A stretch of DNA of 64,000 nucleotides. Source: Bog-756 sp963777665. GTDB taxonomy: Bacteria; Actinomycetota; Acidimicrobiia; Acidimicrobiales; RAAP-2. Below are positions 1-8,785 of the stretch, in pieces. Numbering within the stretch: the stretch's first letter is position 1; each line of letters opens with the position of its first letter. Below the pieces are notes generated by a model that saw only the letters and a list, made by a program, of their open reading frames with translations, searched no databases and was not told where the DNA came from. The DNA lies in contig CAVZRJ010000006.1 in the NCBI GenBank assembly GCA_963777665.1, forward strand, positions 1 through 64,000. The letters run 5' to 3'. Position numbers and translations under genes: made by a program.

Positions 1-518
1 TCGAGGACGAGTAGGTCCAACTTGGACAGCTGGGTCTTCAGCCGCAAGAAGGTGCGTTCGTCCCGGGCCTCGATCAGGGTGGTCACCAACTCCGTGGCCC
101 GGAAGAACCGGACCTTGTAGCCCTTGGCACAGGCCGCCGCGGCGAGGGCGGTGGCCAGGTGAGACTTTCCGGTGCCCGGGTTCCCGACCAGCAGCACGTT
201 CTCCCGCTTGTCGATGAACTCGCACCGGGCCAGCTCGGCGACCAGCATCTTGTTGACCGAAGGTCGGGCGGTGAAGTCGAAGTTGTCCAGGGACTTCATG
301 GTGGGGAACCGGGCCGCCTTCAGGCGCCGGTCGGCGGCCCTGCGTTCCCGCTCCAGCAGCTCCAGTTCGGTCAGCTGCAACAGGTAAGCCAGGTGGTCGA
401 CGTTGTCGGCCGCTGCCTGGGTGGCCACCTTTTCGCACTCGGTTCCGATGGTCGGCAGCCGGAGGGCCTTCAGGTGATGGTGCAACAGCACCATGGACTT
501 GGTTTCTGTGGACTTCAT
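1..518 (-). CDS. istB: IS21-family helper ATPase IstB (partial, cut by window edge)
   Basis: This is the ATP-binding helper of an IS21-type transposon, which assists the IstA transposase in target choice and strand transfer. The first 172 codons are visible. They contain the family's N-terminal helical part and a Walker A motif GNPGTGKSHLA, followed by the usual KGYKVRFF strand. The 3' part, including Walker B, lies beyond the left edge. The ATG overlaps the istA stop as ATGA (bases 518-515), so the two genes are translationally coupled as in other IS21 elements. Nothing seen suggests inactivation. Confidence 0.93.
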   Translation of the reverse strand, partial: MKSTETKSMVLLHHHLKALRLPTIGTECEKVATQAAADNVDHLAYLLQLTELELLERERRAADRRLKAARFPTMKSLDNFDFTARPSVNKMLVAELARCEFIDKRENVLLVGNPGTGKSHLATALAAAACAKGYKVRFFRATELVTTLIEARDERTFLRLKTQLSKLDLLVL

Positions 519-2005
519 GCACTTGCTCCTATCTGGGTCAGGGCGCTGTAGGCGCCGAGATCGGGTGGGTCGATGACAAAGGACTTCAGGTGGGGATGGC
601 CATCCAGGCTGAACAGTCCGACCGGCTGCTCGTCGCGGTGGAACAGGATGAGAGCAACGGCGTCGGCCCCGGTCGCCCCGATGGCCAGGGCTTCCTCTAT
701 GGCTCCGGTGAGCTGGCGGAGTGTTGCCCGCTCCAGGAGGCGCAGCACCTTGATGTACTCCCGGGTGCCGGCCCAGCCACGGTCTGCCTCCAGGCGCCGA
801 CGAAGGTGGCCGAAGCACGGAGGCAGATCCCAGTTCTCCAGGGGACGGGCGTGGTCGAGCGCGCCGGGCTTGCGCTCCAACAGAGCCAAATAGTGGCGAG
901 GGTCGAAGGTGACCTCCTCTTTCGACCAGCACCTCGCATGTCGGGCCACCACCTCGGTCCCCGAGACGATGCGGACCTCTTCGGTGCCACCGAGCACGGT
1001 GACCTCGTGATGGGCGTGGGCGGTCGGCACCGAGTAGTCGTTGCGATCGAAGCGCACCAGCGACAGCGAGTTGGCACTGGCCTGGGCGATCCGACGGGGA
1101 TCGAAGGACTCGGCGGGCAGTGCGAGCATGGCGGCCCGGTCCACCTCCAGGCGCTGGGCCTTCCCCTCCGGCTTGCCCCGCACCGACCGGGCCATGTCGG
1201 CCAGGCAGGCGGCCTCCAGGTGGGCGTTCAGTTGGGCGAAGGAGTCGAAGCTCGGCACCGGCACCAGGAAGTTCCGCCGCCCGAAGCCGACCAGGCTCTC
1301 GACGTGACCCTTCTCGTTCCCCCGGGCCACCCGGCAGAAGTGGTGGGTGAACAGGAAGTGGCTCTCCAGGCGCAGGAACTCCCGGGTGAGGTCGCGGTCG
1401 CGGCCCATCACCTTGGTGACGGCGATCCTCGAGTTGTCATAGCTGATGCGGGTGGGCACGCCGCCGAAGAAGGCGAAGCCCGCCACGTGCCCGGCCTGGA
1501 AGGTCTCGGTGCACTCGCGCGGATAGGCCGAGACGTGGAAGACGTCCGAGTACGGCAGCGTCATCACCGACAGGGCCGCCTTCATCTGCACGCCGGCGAT
1601 GATCACCGTCGCCTCGCCGAAGTCGTACTGGGCCTCGCCCGGAGGATGGGAGAGCGGGACGAAGACCTCTTTCTGGCGCTTCCTGGCTTGTGCCACCTGG
1701 GCCCGGACCTGGGACGAGCAGCCGGTGTACCCGTGCTCGTCACGCAGGCGCTCGAAGATCCGCTTGGCCGTGTGGCGCTGCTTGACCGGAGCGTCACGAT
1801 CAGCAAGCAGGATCTCGTCGATGATGCCCAGGAACTGCCCCAGCTGCGGTTTCGGCCGGGACGTGCTCTGGCGATAGCCAGGCGGCTCAGCGTTGGCCAG
1901 GATCTTCTCCAGGGTCCGAGCGCTGACCCGGTAGTCCCTCCTGATCGAGCGCTTCGACGCGCCCTCGACCAGCACCTTGCGCCGGATCTCCGTCCACATC
2001 TCCAT
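515..2005 (-). CDS. istA: IS21-family transposase IstA
   Basis: DDE transposase of an IS21 element, 496 aa from the ATG at 2005; an upstream in-frame extension to 2080 is possible, but it runs into the transposon end. The N-terminus has a helix-turn-helix (about residues 10-40, SKRSIRRDYRVSARTLEKIL). The rve catalytic core shows D in EAQYDFGEA, D in RISYDNSR and E in GNEKGHVES, all in the expected order. A C-terminal Mu-transposase-like domain follows. A purine-rich GGGAGAAGG lies about 12 bases upstream of the ATG. istB follows with an ATGA overlap. The reading frame is unbroken, so the element could be active if its left end is complete. Confidence 0.95.
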   Translation of the reverse strand: MEMWTEIRRKVLVEGASKRSIRRDYRVSARTLEKILANAEPPGYRQSTSRPKPQLGQFLGIIDEILLADRDAPVKQRHTAKRIFERLRDEHGYTGCSSQVRAQVAQARKRQKEVFVPLSHPPGEAQYDFGEATVIIAGVQMKAALSVMTLPYSDVFHVSAYPRECTETFQAGHVAGFAFFGGVPTRISYDNSRIAVTKVMGRDRDLTREFLRLESHFLFTHHFCRVARGNEKGHVESLVGFGRRNFLVPVPSFDSFAQLNAHLEAACLADMARSVRGKPEGKAQRLEVDRAAMLALPAESFDPRRIAQASANSLSLVRFDRNDYSVPTAHAHHEVTVLGGTEEVRIVSGTEVVARHARCWSKEEVTFDPRHYLALLERKPGALDHARPLENWDLPPCFGHLRRRLEADRGWAGTREYIKVLRLLERATLRQLTGAIEEALAIGATGADAVALILFHRDEQPVGLFSLDGHPHLKSFVIDPPDLGAYSALTQIGASA

Positions 2006-2088
2006 GTCGGTGTGCACCCTTCTCCCGTCCACTCGCTCGAACCTCAGGCGAGAAGCCTGCGGATGGGTTCGAGCGAGCACGGGGATGG

Positions 2089-2151
2089 TCAGGTGCTCCC
2101 CTTTTCGATCAGCGCGTTGTGAGTCTCAGGTGCTCCCCTTTTCGATCAGCG
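2089..2151. repeat. Two direct 26-bp repeats at the IS21 terminus
   Basis: The same 26 bases (starting TCAGGTGCTCC and ending GATCAGCG) occur at 2089-2114 and again at 2126-2151, a 37-base period. They lie just upstream of istA and end where the integrase reading frame begins. IS21-family ends are known to carry repeated transposase-binding sequences, so this is most likely the right terminus; the exact last base is within about 2151-2160. The matching left end is outside the window. Confidence 0.8.
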
Positions 2152-2334
2152 TTTACACACATGCTCCGGTCGGCGCTCATCATGGCAGCCCTTGACGCCG
2201 GGGTCCCCCTCCGCGACGTGCAGATCGCTGCTCGCCACGCAGACCCCCGGACGACCACGGTCTATGACCGCAGGAGGGAGAACTTCGATCGGCATGCCGC
2301 CTATGTCGTGGTCGCCTTCGTCGCCGGCGGATAG
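2152..2334 (+). pseudogene. C-terminal remnant of a tyrosine recombinase/integrase
   Basis: About 60 codons encode the catalytic C-terminus of a phage-integrase-family recombinase. Visible are HMLRSA (the HxLR box), AARHADPRTT (the histidine box) and VYDRRR (the tyrosine nucleophile), followed by a short tail ending in TAG. The N-terminal and arm-binding domains are absent because the IS21 terminus abuts the reading frame. The missing N-terminal part should lie beyond the other IS end, left of the window. It marks this site as part of a former integrated element. Confidence 0.85.
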
Positions 2335-2359
2335 GCGCTCGTTCCCACACAGCACCTTC

Positions 2360-2864
2360 TCAGCCTTCGGTGGGCACCAGCTGGACAAGCCGGCGTTCCG
2401 CGATCGCGAGGGCTACCTCCTCCACCGAGCGTCCCGTTCGTTCGGCGGCGGCTCTGACGAAGATCAGCAGGGCGAAGAGCGAGTAGACCCAGAGATCATC
2501 GGTCTGCCACCAAGCGGCGTCATCCAGCAGGTTGCGATAGACGCCGCCATGGATCATGGCGGCAGCGGAGATGGCGTACTTGCTCTCGCAGTGCTGGTTC
2601 TTTCCGGAGAAGTGGTGCTCGGGAAGGAATCGCTCCCGGATGTTCTCGAAATCGATCGGTTCAGCCGTGGTGGCCCCGGACTCATCGATGGCATCGGAAA
2701 CCGAGCTCGAGCAGCTCCTCGGCCGGAAAGGTGTTGTGTCGAACGTGCAGCGCCCCGAGCTTCTCGAGTATCGGATCAAGGTCCTCGCCAGACACCAGGC
2801 CGGCCAAGACGATCTGGACGGCATTGCTTCGATCCTCAGGTGTTGGCTGCTTCCTCGGCGCCAT
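2360..2864 (-). pseudogene. Unknown protein, about 165 aa, with one frameshift
   Basis: I do not recognise the family. Two reading frames join into one protein. The N-terminal piece starts at the ATG at 2864 (MAPRKQPTPEDRSNAV) and runs to about 2700. The C-terminal piece continues in another frame (DAIDESGATT onwards) to the stop at 2360. The switch needs a one-base change near 2695-2705. The composition (acidic, with conserved-looking ISAAAMIHGGVYRNLLDD) looks protein-like and unlike the antisense frames. The ATG overlaps the stop of a truncated upstream frame as TGATG, so the two were probably an operon. It could be true decay in a mobile region or a sequencing indel. Confidence 0.55.
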
Positions 2865-3010
2865 CAACGCAAGGTTAGATCGACGACTTCAACTCTGCAG
2901 ATATCGACCACATCCCGGCGATCAGGGGGTGCGTCCAGCAGCTTGGACGCCATGACAACAAGGAGGTTCGAGTTGTGATGACGTAACCAAGCGATCAGCT
3001 GAGGACAGCC
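2864..3010 (-). pseudogene. 3' remnant of an unidentified gene cut by the group II intron
   Basis: A minus-strand frame ending at 2864 with LDAPPDRRDVVDICRVEVV shares a TGATG overlap with the next gene, as a genuine upstream partner would. Its codons cease to look coding at about 3010, where the group II intron begins. The intron therefore seems to have entered this gene in antisense orientation. Too little remains to name a function. Confidence 0.35.
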
Positions 3011-3493
3011 AGCCGGTGCGAGTCCGGTCCGGGGAGACGCCAAGGACCCCGGTAGTGAAGCCCCCGTGCGTGGTCGAGAGGCCGGGTTCGAAGCGGGGCG
3101 GAGCAAATGACCAGTCCGTAACATCACGTGAAGCCTGCAGCGTCGTTACACCGGTCCGCCGTCATGGCGGAACAGGAGGAGCCGAGCCTCTCCCCTAAAG
3201 GGCGAAGACCATGGACGACACCAGAGATCTTGGAGCGGGTGTCCAGGAACCTCCCGGCGCAGGGGGCTCGGAATGGCCAGAAGGGTGTCCTCGGAACTGG
3301 AGAGATCCTCCTCGGCCCCGGATCTGCGGTCCGGGAAGCAGCCCTGTCTATAACCGGTGATCCCGGGAAGTGCCAGGCGGCCGAGAGGAAGTCGGAGGGG
3401 GTCGTAGTAGTGATGATGGACAGGACAACACAACCTGTCCGGAGCGAAGGGCCCCTGCTTCACCGGTGCACGACGAGATGTGGAGGAACCCTG

Positions 3494-4846
3494 ATGAGTG
3501 CCGAATCTTCGGCTAGAGCCATCAGCGAAACCGAGAAGGTGGACAAGGTCCGAGCCCTTCAACGCGTGCTCTATCGCAGTGCCAAGCAGAAAGCAGGATC
3601 CCACTCGACGGTTCCACGCCCTCTACGACAAGGTCGCCCGCAGCGACGTCCTGTGGAGGGCATGGGTCGAGGTGGCAAAGAACCAGGGTGCCCCCGGCAT
3701 CGACGGCGTGAGCATTGCGTCGATCGAGGACGGAGGCACTGACGGGGTAAAGGTGTTCCTCGACGGACTGGCCGCAGCGCTCAGGGACAAGACGTATCGT
3801 CCGAAGGCTCTGCGCAGGGTCCACATCCCGAAGCCGGGCAAGCCGGGCGAGACCCGGCCGCTCGGCATCCCCACGGTGGCCGACCGGGTGGTCATGTCGG
3901 CGGCCAAGATCGTCCTCGAACCTATCTTCGAGGCCGATTTCTCCCCGCAGAGCTTCGGGTTCCGTCCGAAGCGCTCCGCCCACCAGGCGCTCGAAGCGAT
4001 CCGGGTGGCGGCCAACCGGGGGGCCAACTGGGTGCTCGACGCCGACATCAAAGCGTGCTTCGACGAGATCGACCACGACGCCCTCATGGGTCAGGTCGAA
4101 CGCCGGGTGGTTGACGGTGCAGATGTTGAAGCTGCTGCGGAGTTGGCTGCGGGCCGGGGTGTTCGAGGGCGGTCTGGTCTCCGACACCGAGTCGGGGACT
4201 CCGCAGGGTTCACCCATCTCCCCGTTGCTGGCCAACATCGCCCTCCACGTCATCGACGAGGCCTGGGCGAAGGCGGCCGACCTGGGGACGTTGGTCAGGT
4301 ATGCGGACGACTTCGTAGTCCTCACCACCAGCCGGAGCCGAGCCGAAGAGGCGAAGCGCCGGATCGAGGAGGTGCTGGTCGGCCTCGGGCTGCGGTTGCA
4401 TCCCGACAAGACCCGCATCGTCAACCTCGCATGGTGGGAAGGACGGCTTCGACTTCTTGGGCTTCCATCACCGGATGACCCCGTCGAGGTTCGGAACTCG
4501 CCGCTACCTGTCGAAGTGGCCGTCGGACCGGGCCATGGCCGCACTCCGGGCCAAGATCCGGGACCGCACCAGTCGCCACCTCGCCAGCCGTGAGCTGCGC
4601 CACGTTGTCGCTGAACTCGACGCCGTGCTTCGGGGTTGGGGGGCCTACTTCCGCTACGGAAACTCGAACCGGAAGTTCGCCCTCATCGACAGCTACGTGC
4701 ATTTGCGGCTCTCCAAGCTGGCCAGCGTCAAGTACGCCACCCGAGGCCGTCTTCGGGCCAGCCGGTTCAACTATGGCTGGCTGACCGACCTCGGCATCTA
4801 TCGACTCACCGGAAGAGTCAAGCGATGGACACCTGCGCATGCCTGA
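3494..4846 (+). pseudogene. ltrA: Group II intron reverse transcriptase/maturase, three frameshifts
   Basis: Start ATG at 3494 is preceded by GTGGAGGAA. The protein shows GAPGIDGVSI, RPLGIPTVADRVVM, FGFRPKRSAHQALE, the catalytic YADDF motif near 4302, and GFDFLGFHHR leading to a maturase-type C-terminus. Reading needs frame changes near 3590, 4105 and 4445, each of the +1 type. The first is explained by a 7-bp near-perfect tandem duplication (AAGCAGA then AAGCAGG at 3587-3600); removing one copy restores AKQDPTRRF. Because the first lesion is a duplication rather than a single-base slip, true inactivation is likely, though the other two could be sequencing errors. Confidence 0.88.
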
Positions 4847-4863
4847 CGATGAACGGTGTCGGA

Positions 4864-4896
4864 AAGCCGTGTGCGGGAGAACCGCATGCACGGTTT
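4864..4896 (+). ncRNA. Group II intron domain V
   Basis: A 33-base hairpin: AAGCCGTG and GCGG pair with CCGC and CACGGTT across a GAGA tetraloop, with the AGC catalytic triad near the base and a two-base bulge (AT) on the 3' side. It lies 18 bases after the reverse-transcriptase stop, as in bacterial group II introns. Confidence 0.8.
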
Positions 4897-5214
4897 GATA
4901 GGGGGCCGCTGGGGACGCTGACTCACCCTGCGGGGGCTGCTGGTCCCGGGCCGGTGCGCTGAGAAATGCCACCACCATGGCCTGGACGGGACCTCAACCG
5001 CACAAGTGATCCGCCGAACCAGCGGCCTACCTCACCACCCTCAGGGGGCTGATGACTCTCCTGGGATGCCCTTCACTTCGTGCTCGCCTCGGTCCGCCGA
5101 ATGCGATGCGCGAGCGACCGCTAGGTCGTAGGTGCGTACCATTTCTCGATAGGCGACTTTGAGCGAAATGCCGGTGCTCATCAAGCGAGAAGGGGGTCGG
5201 TGTCGTGTAGAGAC

Positions 5215-6210
5215 TCAGGTGATGGCGACCCCGGTTGGTCTTCTACCGACCGCTACCGTCTTCACCACCGAATTGGTGGAGGTCTTGATGACGCTCACGG
5301 TGCCGGGAACCTGGTTGGTCACGTAGGCGTAGCTCCCGTTGGGGGTGATGGCGACCCCGAAGGGCTCGCTACCGACCGCCACCGTCTTCACCACCGAATT
5401 GATGGAGGTCCTGATGACCTTCACGGTGTGGGAACCGTGGTTGGCCACGTAGGCATAGCTCCCGTTGGGGGTGATGGCGACCCCGTATGGCTCGCTACCG
5501 ACCGCCACCGTCTTCACCACCGAATTGGTGGAGGTCTTGATGACGCTCACGGTGCCAGAGGTATTGTTGGTCACGTAGGCGTCGCTCCCGTTGGGGGTGA
5601 TGGCGACCGCGAATGGCCCGGTGCCGACCGCTACCGTCTTCACCACCGAATTGGTGGAGGTCTTGATGACGCTCACGGTGCCCGAGCTGTCGTTGGCCAC
5701 GTAGGCATAGCTCCCGTTGGGGGTGATGGCGACCGCGAATGGCCAGCTCCCGACCGCCACCGTCTTCACCACCGTGTTGGTGGAGGTCCTGATGACGCTC
5801 ACGGTGCCGGGACCCTGGTTGGCCACGTAGGCATAGCTCCCGTTGGGGGTGATGGCGACACCTTCTGGCCCGGTGCCGACCGCTACCGTATTCACCACCG
5901 AATTGGTGGAGGTCTTGATGACGCTCACGGTGCCGGAGGCATAGTTGGTCACGTAGGCATAGCTCCCGTTGGGGGTGATGGCGACCCCGAGTGGACCGGC
6001 GCGGACCCCTACCGTCTTCACCACCGTGTTGGTGGAGGTGTTGACCACACTCACGGTGTCAGAGCCGCCGTTGACCACATAGGCGTAAGCGATCGTCGAG
6101 GCAGCCGCTTGTGGCGCTCCCACGGGCGTCAATGCAACCACGGCGAGTCCAACTGCACCGACCGCAGTGGCCGCTCTCATCGCCAACCGGGACCCAACGA
6201 GCTGCGCCAT
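5215..6210 (-). CDS. Secreted YVTN-type beta-propeller repeat protein
   Basis: 331 aa from the ATG at 6210; a TTG at 6231 would add seven residues. A signal peptide occupies about residues 1-38 (hydrophobic AVGAVGLAVVALTPVGA, AxA-type cleavage near AAAS). The rest is seven consecutive 42-residue repeats, each with the pattern YAYVxN...GTVSVI.TSTNxVVKTVAVG..P.GVAITPNGS, typical of YVTN/NHL-like surface propellers. Seven repeats would close one propeller, although the last lacks its final four residues before the stop. Repeats differ at only a few positions, so recent amplification or gene conversion is likely. No enzymatic residues are apparent; a surface-binding or adhesion role is inference. 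Confidence 0.9.
   Translation of the reverse strand: MAQLVGSRLAMRAATAVGAVGLAVVALTPVGAPQAAASTIAYAYVVNGGSDTVSVVNTSTNTVVKTVGVRAGPLGVAITPNGSYAYVTNYASGTVSVIKTSTNSVVNTVAVGTGPEGVAITPNGSYAYVANQGPGTVSVIRTSTNTVVKTVAVGSWPFAVAITPNGSYAYVANDSSGTVSVIKTSTNSVVKTVAVGTGPFAVAITPNGSDAYVTNNTSGTVSVIKTSTNSVVKTVAVGSEPYGVAITPNGSYAYVANHGSHTVKVIRTSINSVVKTVAVGSEPFGVAITPNGSYAYVTNQVPGTVSVIKTSTNSVVKTVAVGRRPTGVAIT
5225..6090. repeat. Seven 126-bp tandem repeats inside the beta-propeller gene
   Basis: The DNA period is 126 bases (42 codons). Each unit contains the near-invariant blocks CTCCCGTTGGGGGTGATGG and CTTCACCACCGAATTGGTGG on the plus strand, with variation clustered in two short windows corresponding to loop residues. 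The high identity makes this stretch prone to misassembly and to copy-number change. Confidence 0.9.
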
Positions 6211-6519
6211 GTCAATACCGCCTTTGCTCAATGACTTCTGCCGAGCCTACGAGGATGTGGATCGGCGAAGCTAAGGATGGTAGCGGACGGAGCGAATCGG
6301 TGCCCGTGGCAACCTTGCCTAGTGCCCATAAGTGCCTGGTTGTGGGTCACTTTCACCCGTGTAACCGCGATTACACGGGTGAAAGCGGCCCCTACCGAAT
6401 CAGGCGCTTCGGGGCGTATGGATAACTCCCTAAGGACTGCCAAGGCCACACGCGAAGAACCCGGTCGACCGACCAGGGGTCGGTGTGCGCGTGCAGATAG
6501 ATTCTGTGCCTGATGCCTG
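6211..6519. other. Divergent intergenic region with a long palindrome
   Basis: About 310 bases between the minus-strand propeller gene and the plus-strand phosphomutase gene. I see no coding signal in it. Its one marked feature is the 15-bp perfect inverted repeat at 6350-6385. Confidence 0.6.
6350..6385. promoter_or_regulatory. Perfect 15-bp inverted repeat, candidate operator
   Basis: The arm CTTTCACCCGTGTAA (6350-6364) is matched exactly by its complement TTACACGGGTGAAAG (6371-6385) around the six-base spacer CCGCGA. It sits between two divergent genes, about 140 bases from each start. No T-run follows, so a terminator is unlikely. The symmetry fits a dimeric or tetrameric repressor site; which regulator is unknown. 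Confidence 0.55.
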
Positions 6520-7278
6520 ATGCCTATACCCGAGGTCCGTCCGGTGTCTCCTGATGGACCTCGGACCCTCGGGCCGCTCCTCCTGCTACGCCATGGCACT
6601 AGTCGGGCGAACGTAGAAGGACGCGTGGCCGGCTGGCAGGACACGCCGCTGGCCCCCGAAGGCGAGGGTGACGCCCGGCGGGCGGCAGACCTGATACGTG
6701 CCGCCGGCCTGGTACCCAACACCGTGTACGCCAGCCGCTTGACCCGGTCGCGGCTCACGGCCGCCATCGTGTCGACGACCCTCGGCCTGCCTCCCGATCG
6801 CGTCCGCGCCACCTGGCGCCTCAACGAACGTCATGCCGGCGCCTTCGAAGGCCTGACCCGCGACGAGATGATGGCGCGCTTCGGGCGCGATCCGGTCCGC
6901 TCTTGGAAGCACGGGATCGACACCCCGCCGGTCTCGGTGGACCGGGACGACCCGAGGCATCCGGTGCACGACCCCCGCTATGACGACGTGCCCCGGGAAC
7001 TCCTGCCGTCCGGGGAGTCCGCAGCCGATGTCCTCGCCCGGGTACTGCCGTTCTGGATCACTGTGGTCCACGGTGACCTGTCCGCAGGCAGGACTGTCCT
7101 GGTCGTCACCCACGACCGGGTGCTCCGGGTGCTCATGGGGCATCTCGCCGGCGCAGACGTCCCACCGTTCGACGACGGGCCCGGCAGGGTGCCGTGGGTC
7201 GTGACCCTGCGTGCCGATGACCTCAGCCTGGTCAGCTGTACGGCACTCGGACCGGAGCCGCCGCGACCCGCCGGCTGA
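6520..7278 (+). CDS. Phosphoglycerate mutase/histidine phosphatase superfamily protein
   Basis: 252 aa. The N-terminal LLLRHGTSRANVEGRVAGWQ contains the catalytic RHG histidine and the S-x-N and AGWQD-type positions of cofactor-dependent phosphoglycerate mutases. Further motifs are RLNERHAGAFEGLT (catalytic glutamate) and VVTHDRVLRVLMGHLAG (second histidine). Length and motif spacing match the dPGM group (GpmA-like) better than broad phosphatases, but a non-glycolytic phosphatase cannot be excluded. The ATG at 6520 lacks an obvious ribosome site; family members usually begin nearer LGPLLLLRHG, so the start is uncertain. It is convergent with the polysaccharide operon. Confidence 0.85.
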   Translation: MPIPEVRPVSPDGPRTLGPLLLLRHGTSRANVEGRVAGWQDTPLAPEGEGDARRAADLIRAAGLVPNTVYASRLTRSRLTAAIVSTTLGLPPDRVRATWRLNERHAGAFEGLTRDEMMARFGRDPVRSWKHGIDTPPVSVDRDDPRHPVHDPRYDDVPRELLPSGESAADVLARVLPFWITVVHGDLSAGRTVLVVTHDRVLRVLMGHLAGADVPPFDDGPGRVPWVVTLRADDLSLVSCTALGPEPPRPAG

Positions 7279-7310
7279 GGCAGCCGGGCGCCGGTGCCGG
7301 GACGGGCCGA

Positions 7311-8720
7311 TCAGCGCCCGACAGGGACCCGCGAGCCCTCGGTCCACTGGAGGGGCGTCCACACCACCGGGTGGAACGCCACCGGCACACCCCGGCCGAC
7401 GCCGTAGACCGCGAGGCCGGCGTCGGCCCACTCGACAAGGTCGCACACGCCGGCGGCGTCGACCACCACGTTGCCCTCCATGGCACTGGCCAACGCCGTC
7501 GGCAGGACGGCACGGAACTCCGGTGCCCCCGTGGTGATCACCACGGCATCAGCCCCGGCGACCGCCTCTTCGACCGTGGCCATCCGCTGGCCTCGTCCCG
7601 GGTCGTCCCGCACCAGCGGGTCGTAGGCCCGCACCGTGGCCCCGGCTTCGTCCAGCTGATCGACGATGTGCAGCCCCGGCGAGTCGCGGGTGTCGTCAGT
7701 CCCGTCCTTGAATGCCAGGCCGAGTACCGCAACCTTGCGGCCGACCAGGGAGCCGAGAACCGTGGCCAGCTTGTGGACCACAGCGGTGCGCGCCCCGATG
7801 TTCTGCTCCTCGGCGGCGGCGGCAAGGAGGGTGAGACTGCCGAACGAGTGCCCGAGGGCGATGAAGCCGGCGACGTCCTTAGGCAGGCACGATCCGCCGT
7901 AGCCGGGGCCTGGGCGCAGGAAGGTGGATCCGATCCGATGGTCGCCACCGACACCGGCCAGCACGGTGCCGGCATCCGTTCCGAGCGCCTCGCACAGGTG
8001 GGCCACCTCGTTTGCGAACGAGATCTTGATGGCCAGGAACGTGTTCGAGGCGTACTTGACGAGTTCGGCGCCGCGACGGTCGCACCGGACGACCGGCGCC
8101 CCCGTCGGGTACAGGCGGACCACCACGTCAGCCACCTCGTCGTCGGCGGCGCCGATGACGACCCGGTCGGGCGCCATGAAGTCCTCGATGGCACGCGACT
8201 CCCGGAGGAATTCAGGGCTCGAGGCAACCCGGATGCGCACCCCAGGGGCCGACTCCTCAGCGCACACCAGCTCGAGCGTCTCGCACGACCCGGGTGGGAC
8301 GGTGCTCTTGACCACGACGATCAGGTCCCGGGTGGCGGCGTGCGCCAGCTGGCGGGCGGCAGCGGCCAGATAGCTGAGGTCCGGCTCGCCGGTCGGCTGC
8401 GGGGGCGTCCCCACGCACAGCAGCGCCACCTCGGCGTCCTCCAGCGCCGGACCGATCTCGGCGGAGAACGCCAGGTCGCCTGACGTCCGACCGGCCGCCA
8501 CCAGCTCGGCCAGCCCCGGCTCGTAGATCGGCATCTCCCCGCGTTCGATCATTGCCAGCCGACGGGTGTCCACCTCGACGCACCGGACCCGGTGGCCGAG
8601 CCGGGCGAGGCAGGCGGCTGCCGTCAGCCCCACATAGCCGGCGCCGACGACGCAGACGTGGAGCCGCGACAGTGCGGACACGGTGGACGACTGGGTACTG
8701 ACGGGCATGGTGGAAGGCAT
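7311..8720 (-). CDS. ugd: UDP-glucose 6-dehydrogenase
   Basis: 469 aa from the ATG at 8720, which has GGAG seven bases upstream; a GTG at 8789 overlapping the previous stop as GTGA would give 492 aa. The enzyme oxidises UDP-glucose to UDP-glucuronate, a precursor for acidic surface polysaccharides. The N-terminal Rossmann motif is GAGYVGL; the catalytic cysteine lies in GYGGSCLPKD; GLAFKDGTDDTRDSPG starts the C-terminal domain. It is the last gene of the polysaccharide operon, 66 bases after the ABC exporter. The C-terminus (VPVAFHPVVWTP) is longer than usual. Confidence 0.93.
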   Translation of the reverse strand: MPSTMPVSTQSSTVSALSRLHVCVVGAGYVGLTAAACLARLGHRVRCVEVDTRRLAMIERGEMPIYEPGLAELVAAGRTSGDLAFSAEIGPALEDAEVALLCVGTPPQPTGEPDLSYLAAAARQLAHAATRDLIVVVKSTVPPGSCETLELVCAEESAPGVRIRVASSPEFLRESRAIEDFMAPDRVVIGAADDEVADVVVRLYPTGAPVVRCDRRGAELVKYASNTFLAIKISFANEVAHLCEALGTDAGTVLAGVGGDHRIGSTFLRPGPGYGGSCLPKDVAGFIALGHSFGSLTLLAAAAEEQNIGARTAVVHKLATVLGSLVGRKVAVLGLAFKDGTDDTRDSPGLHIVDQLDEAGATVRAYDPLVRDDPGRGQRMATVEEAVAGADAVVITTGAPEFRAVLPTALASAMEGNVVVDAAGVCDLVEWADAGLAVYGVGRGVPVAFHPVVWTPLQWTEGSRVPVGR

Positions 8721-8785
8721 GAGGAGCTCCGGTTCGTTGAACGGGACATGGGACGGACGGTTCCGGTGGTGGTGCCCTGGGGCGG

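Larger units (their letters stand above)
3010..4965 (+). mobile_element. Degenerate group II intron with reverse-transcriptase ORF
   Basis: A reverse transcriptase/maturase reading frame (3494-4846) is embedded in about 480 bases of structured 5' sequence and followed by a recognisable domain V at 4864-4896. Domain V has the AGC triad at 4865-4867 and a GAGA tetraloop at 4877-4880, with the stem pairing on both sides. A GTGCG sequence near 3015 is a candidate 5' splice end. Neither boundary is certain; the 3' end lies somewhere in 4930-4970, after a GC-rich domain VI-like hairpin. The encoded protein has three frameshifts, so splicing and mobility would need help in trans. Confidence 0.75.

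Noticed and set aside
590..2122. Plus-strand 510-codon frame opposite istA
   Set aside because: Antisense shadow of a complete IS21 transposase; no recognisable motif.
5200..6234. Repetitive plus-strand frame (GHVGIAPVGGDGD repeats) and a CRISPR-like spacing of repeats
   Set aside because: The repeat period is exactly 42 codons of the minus-strand propeller gene with its signal peptide; spacers are not unique and no cas genes are present.
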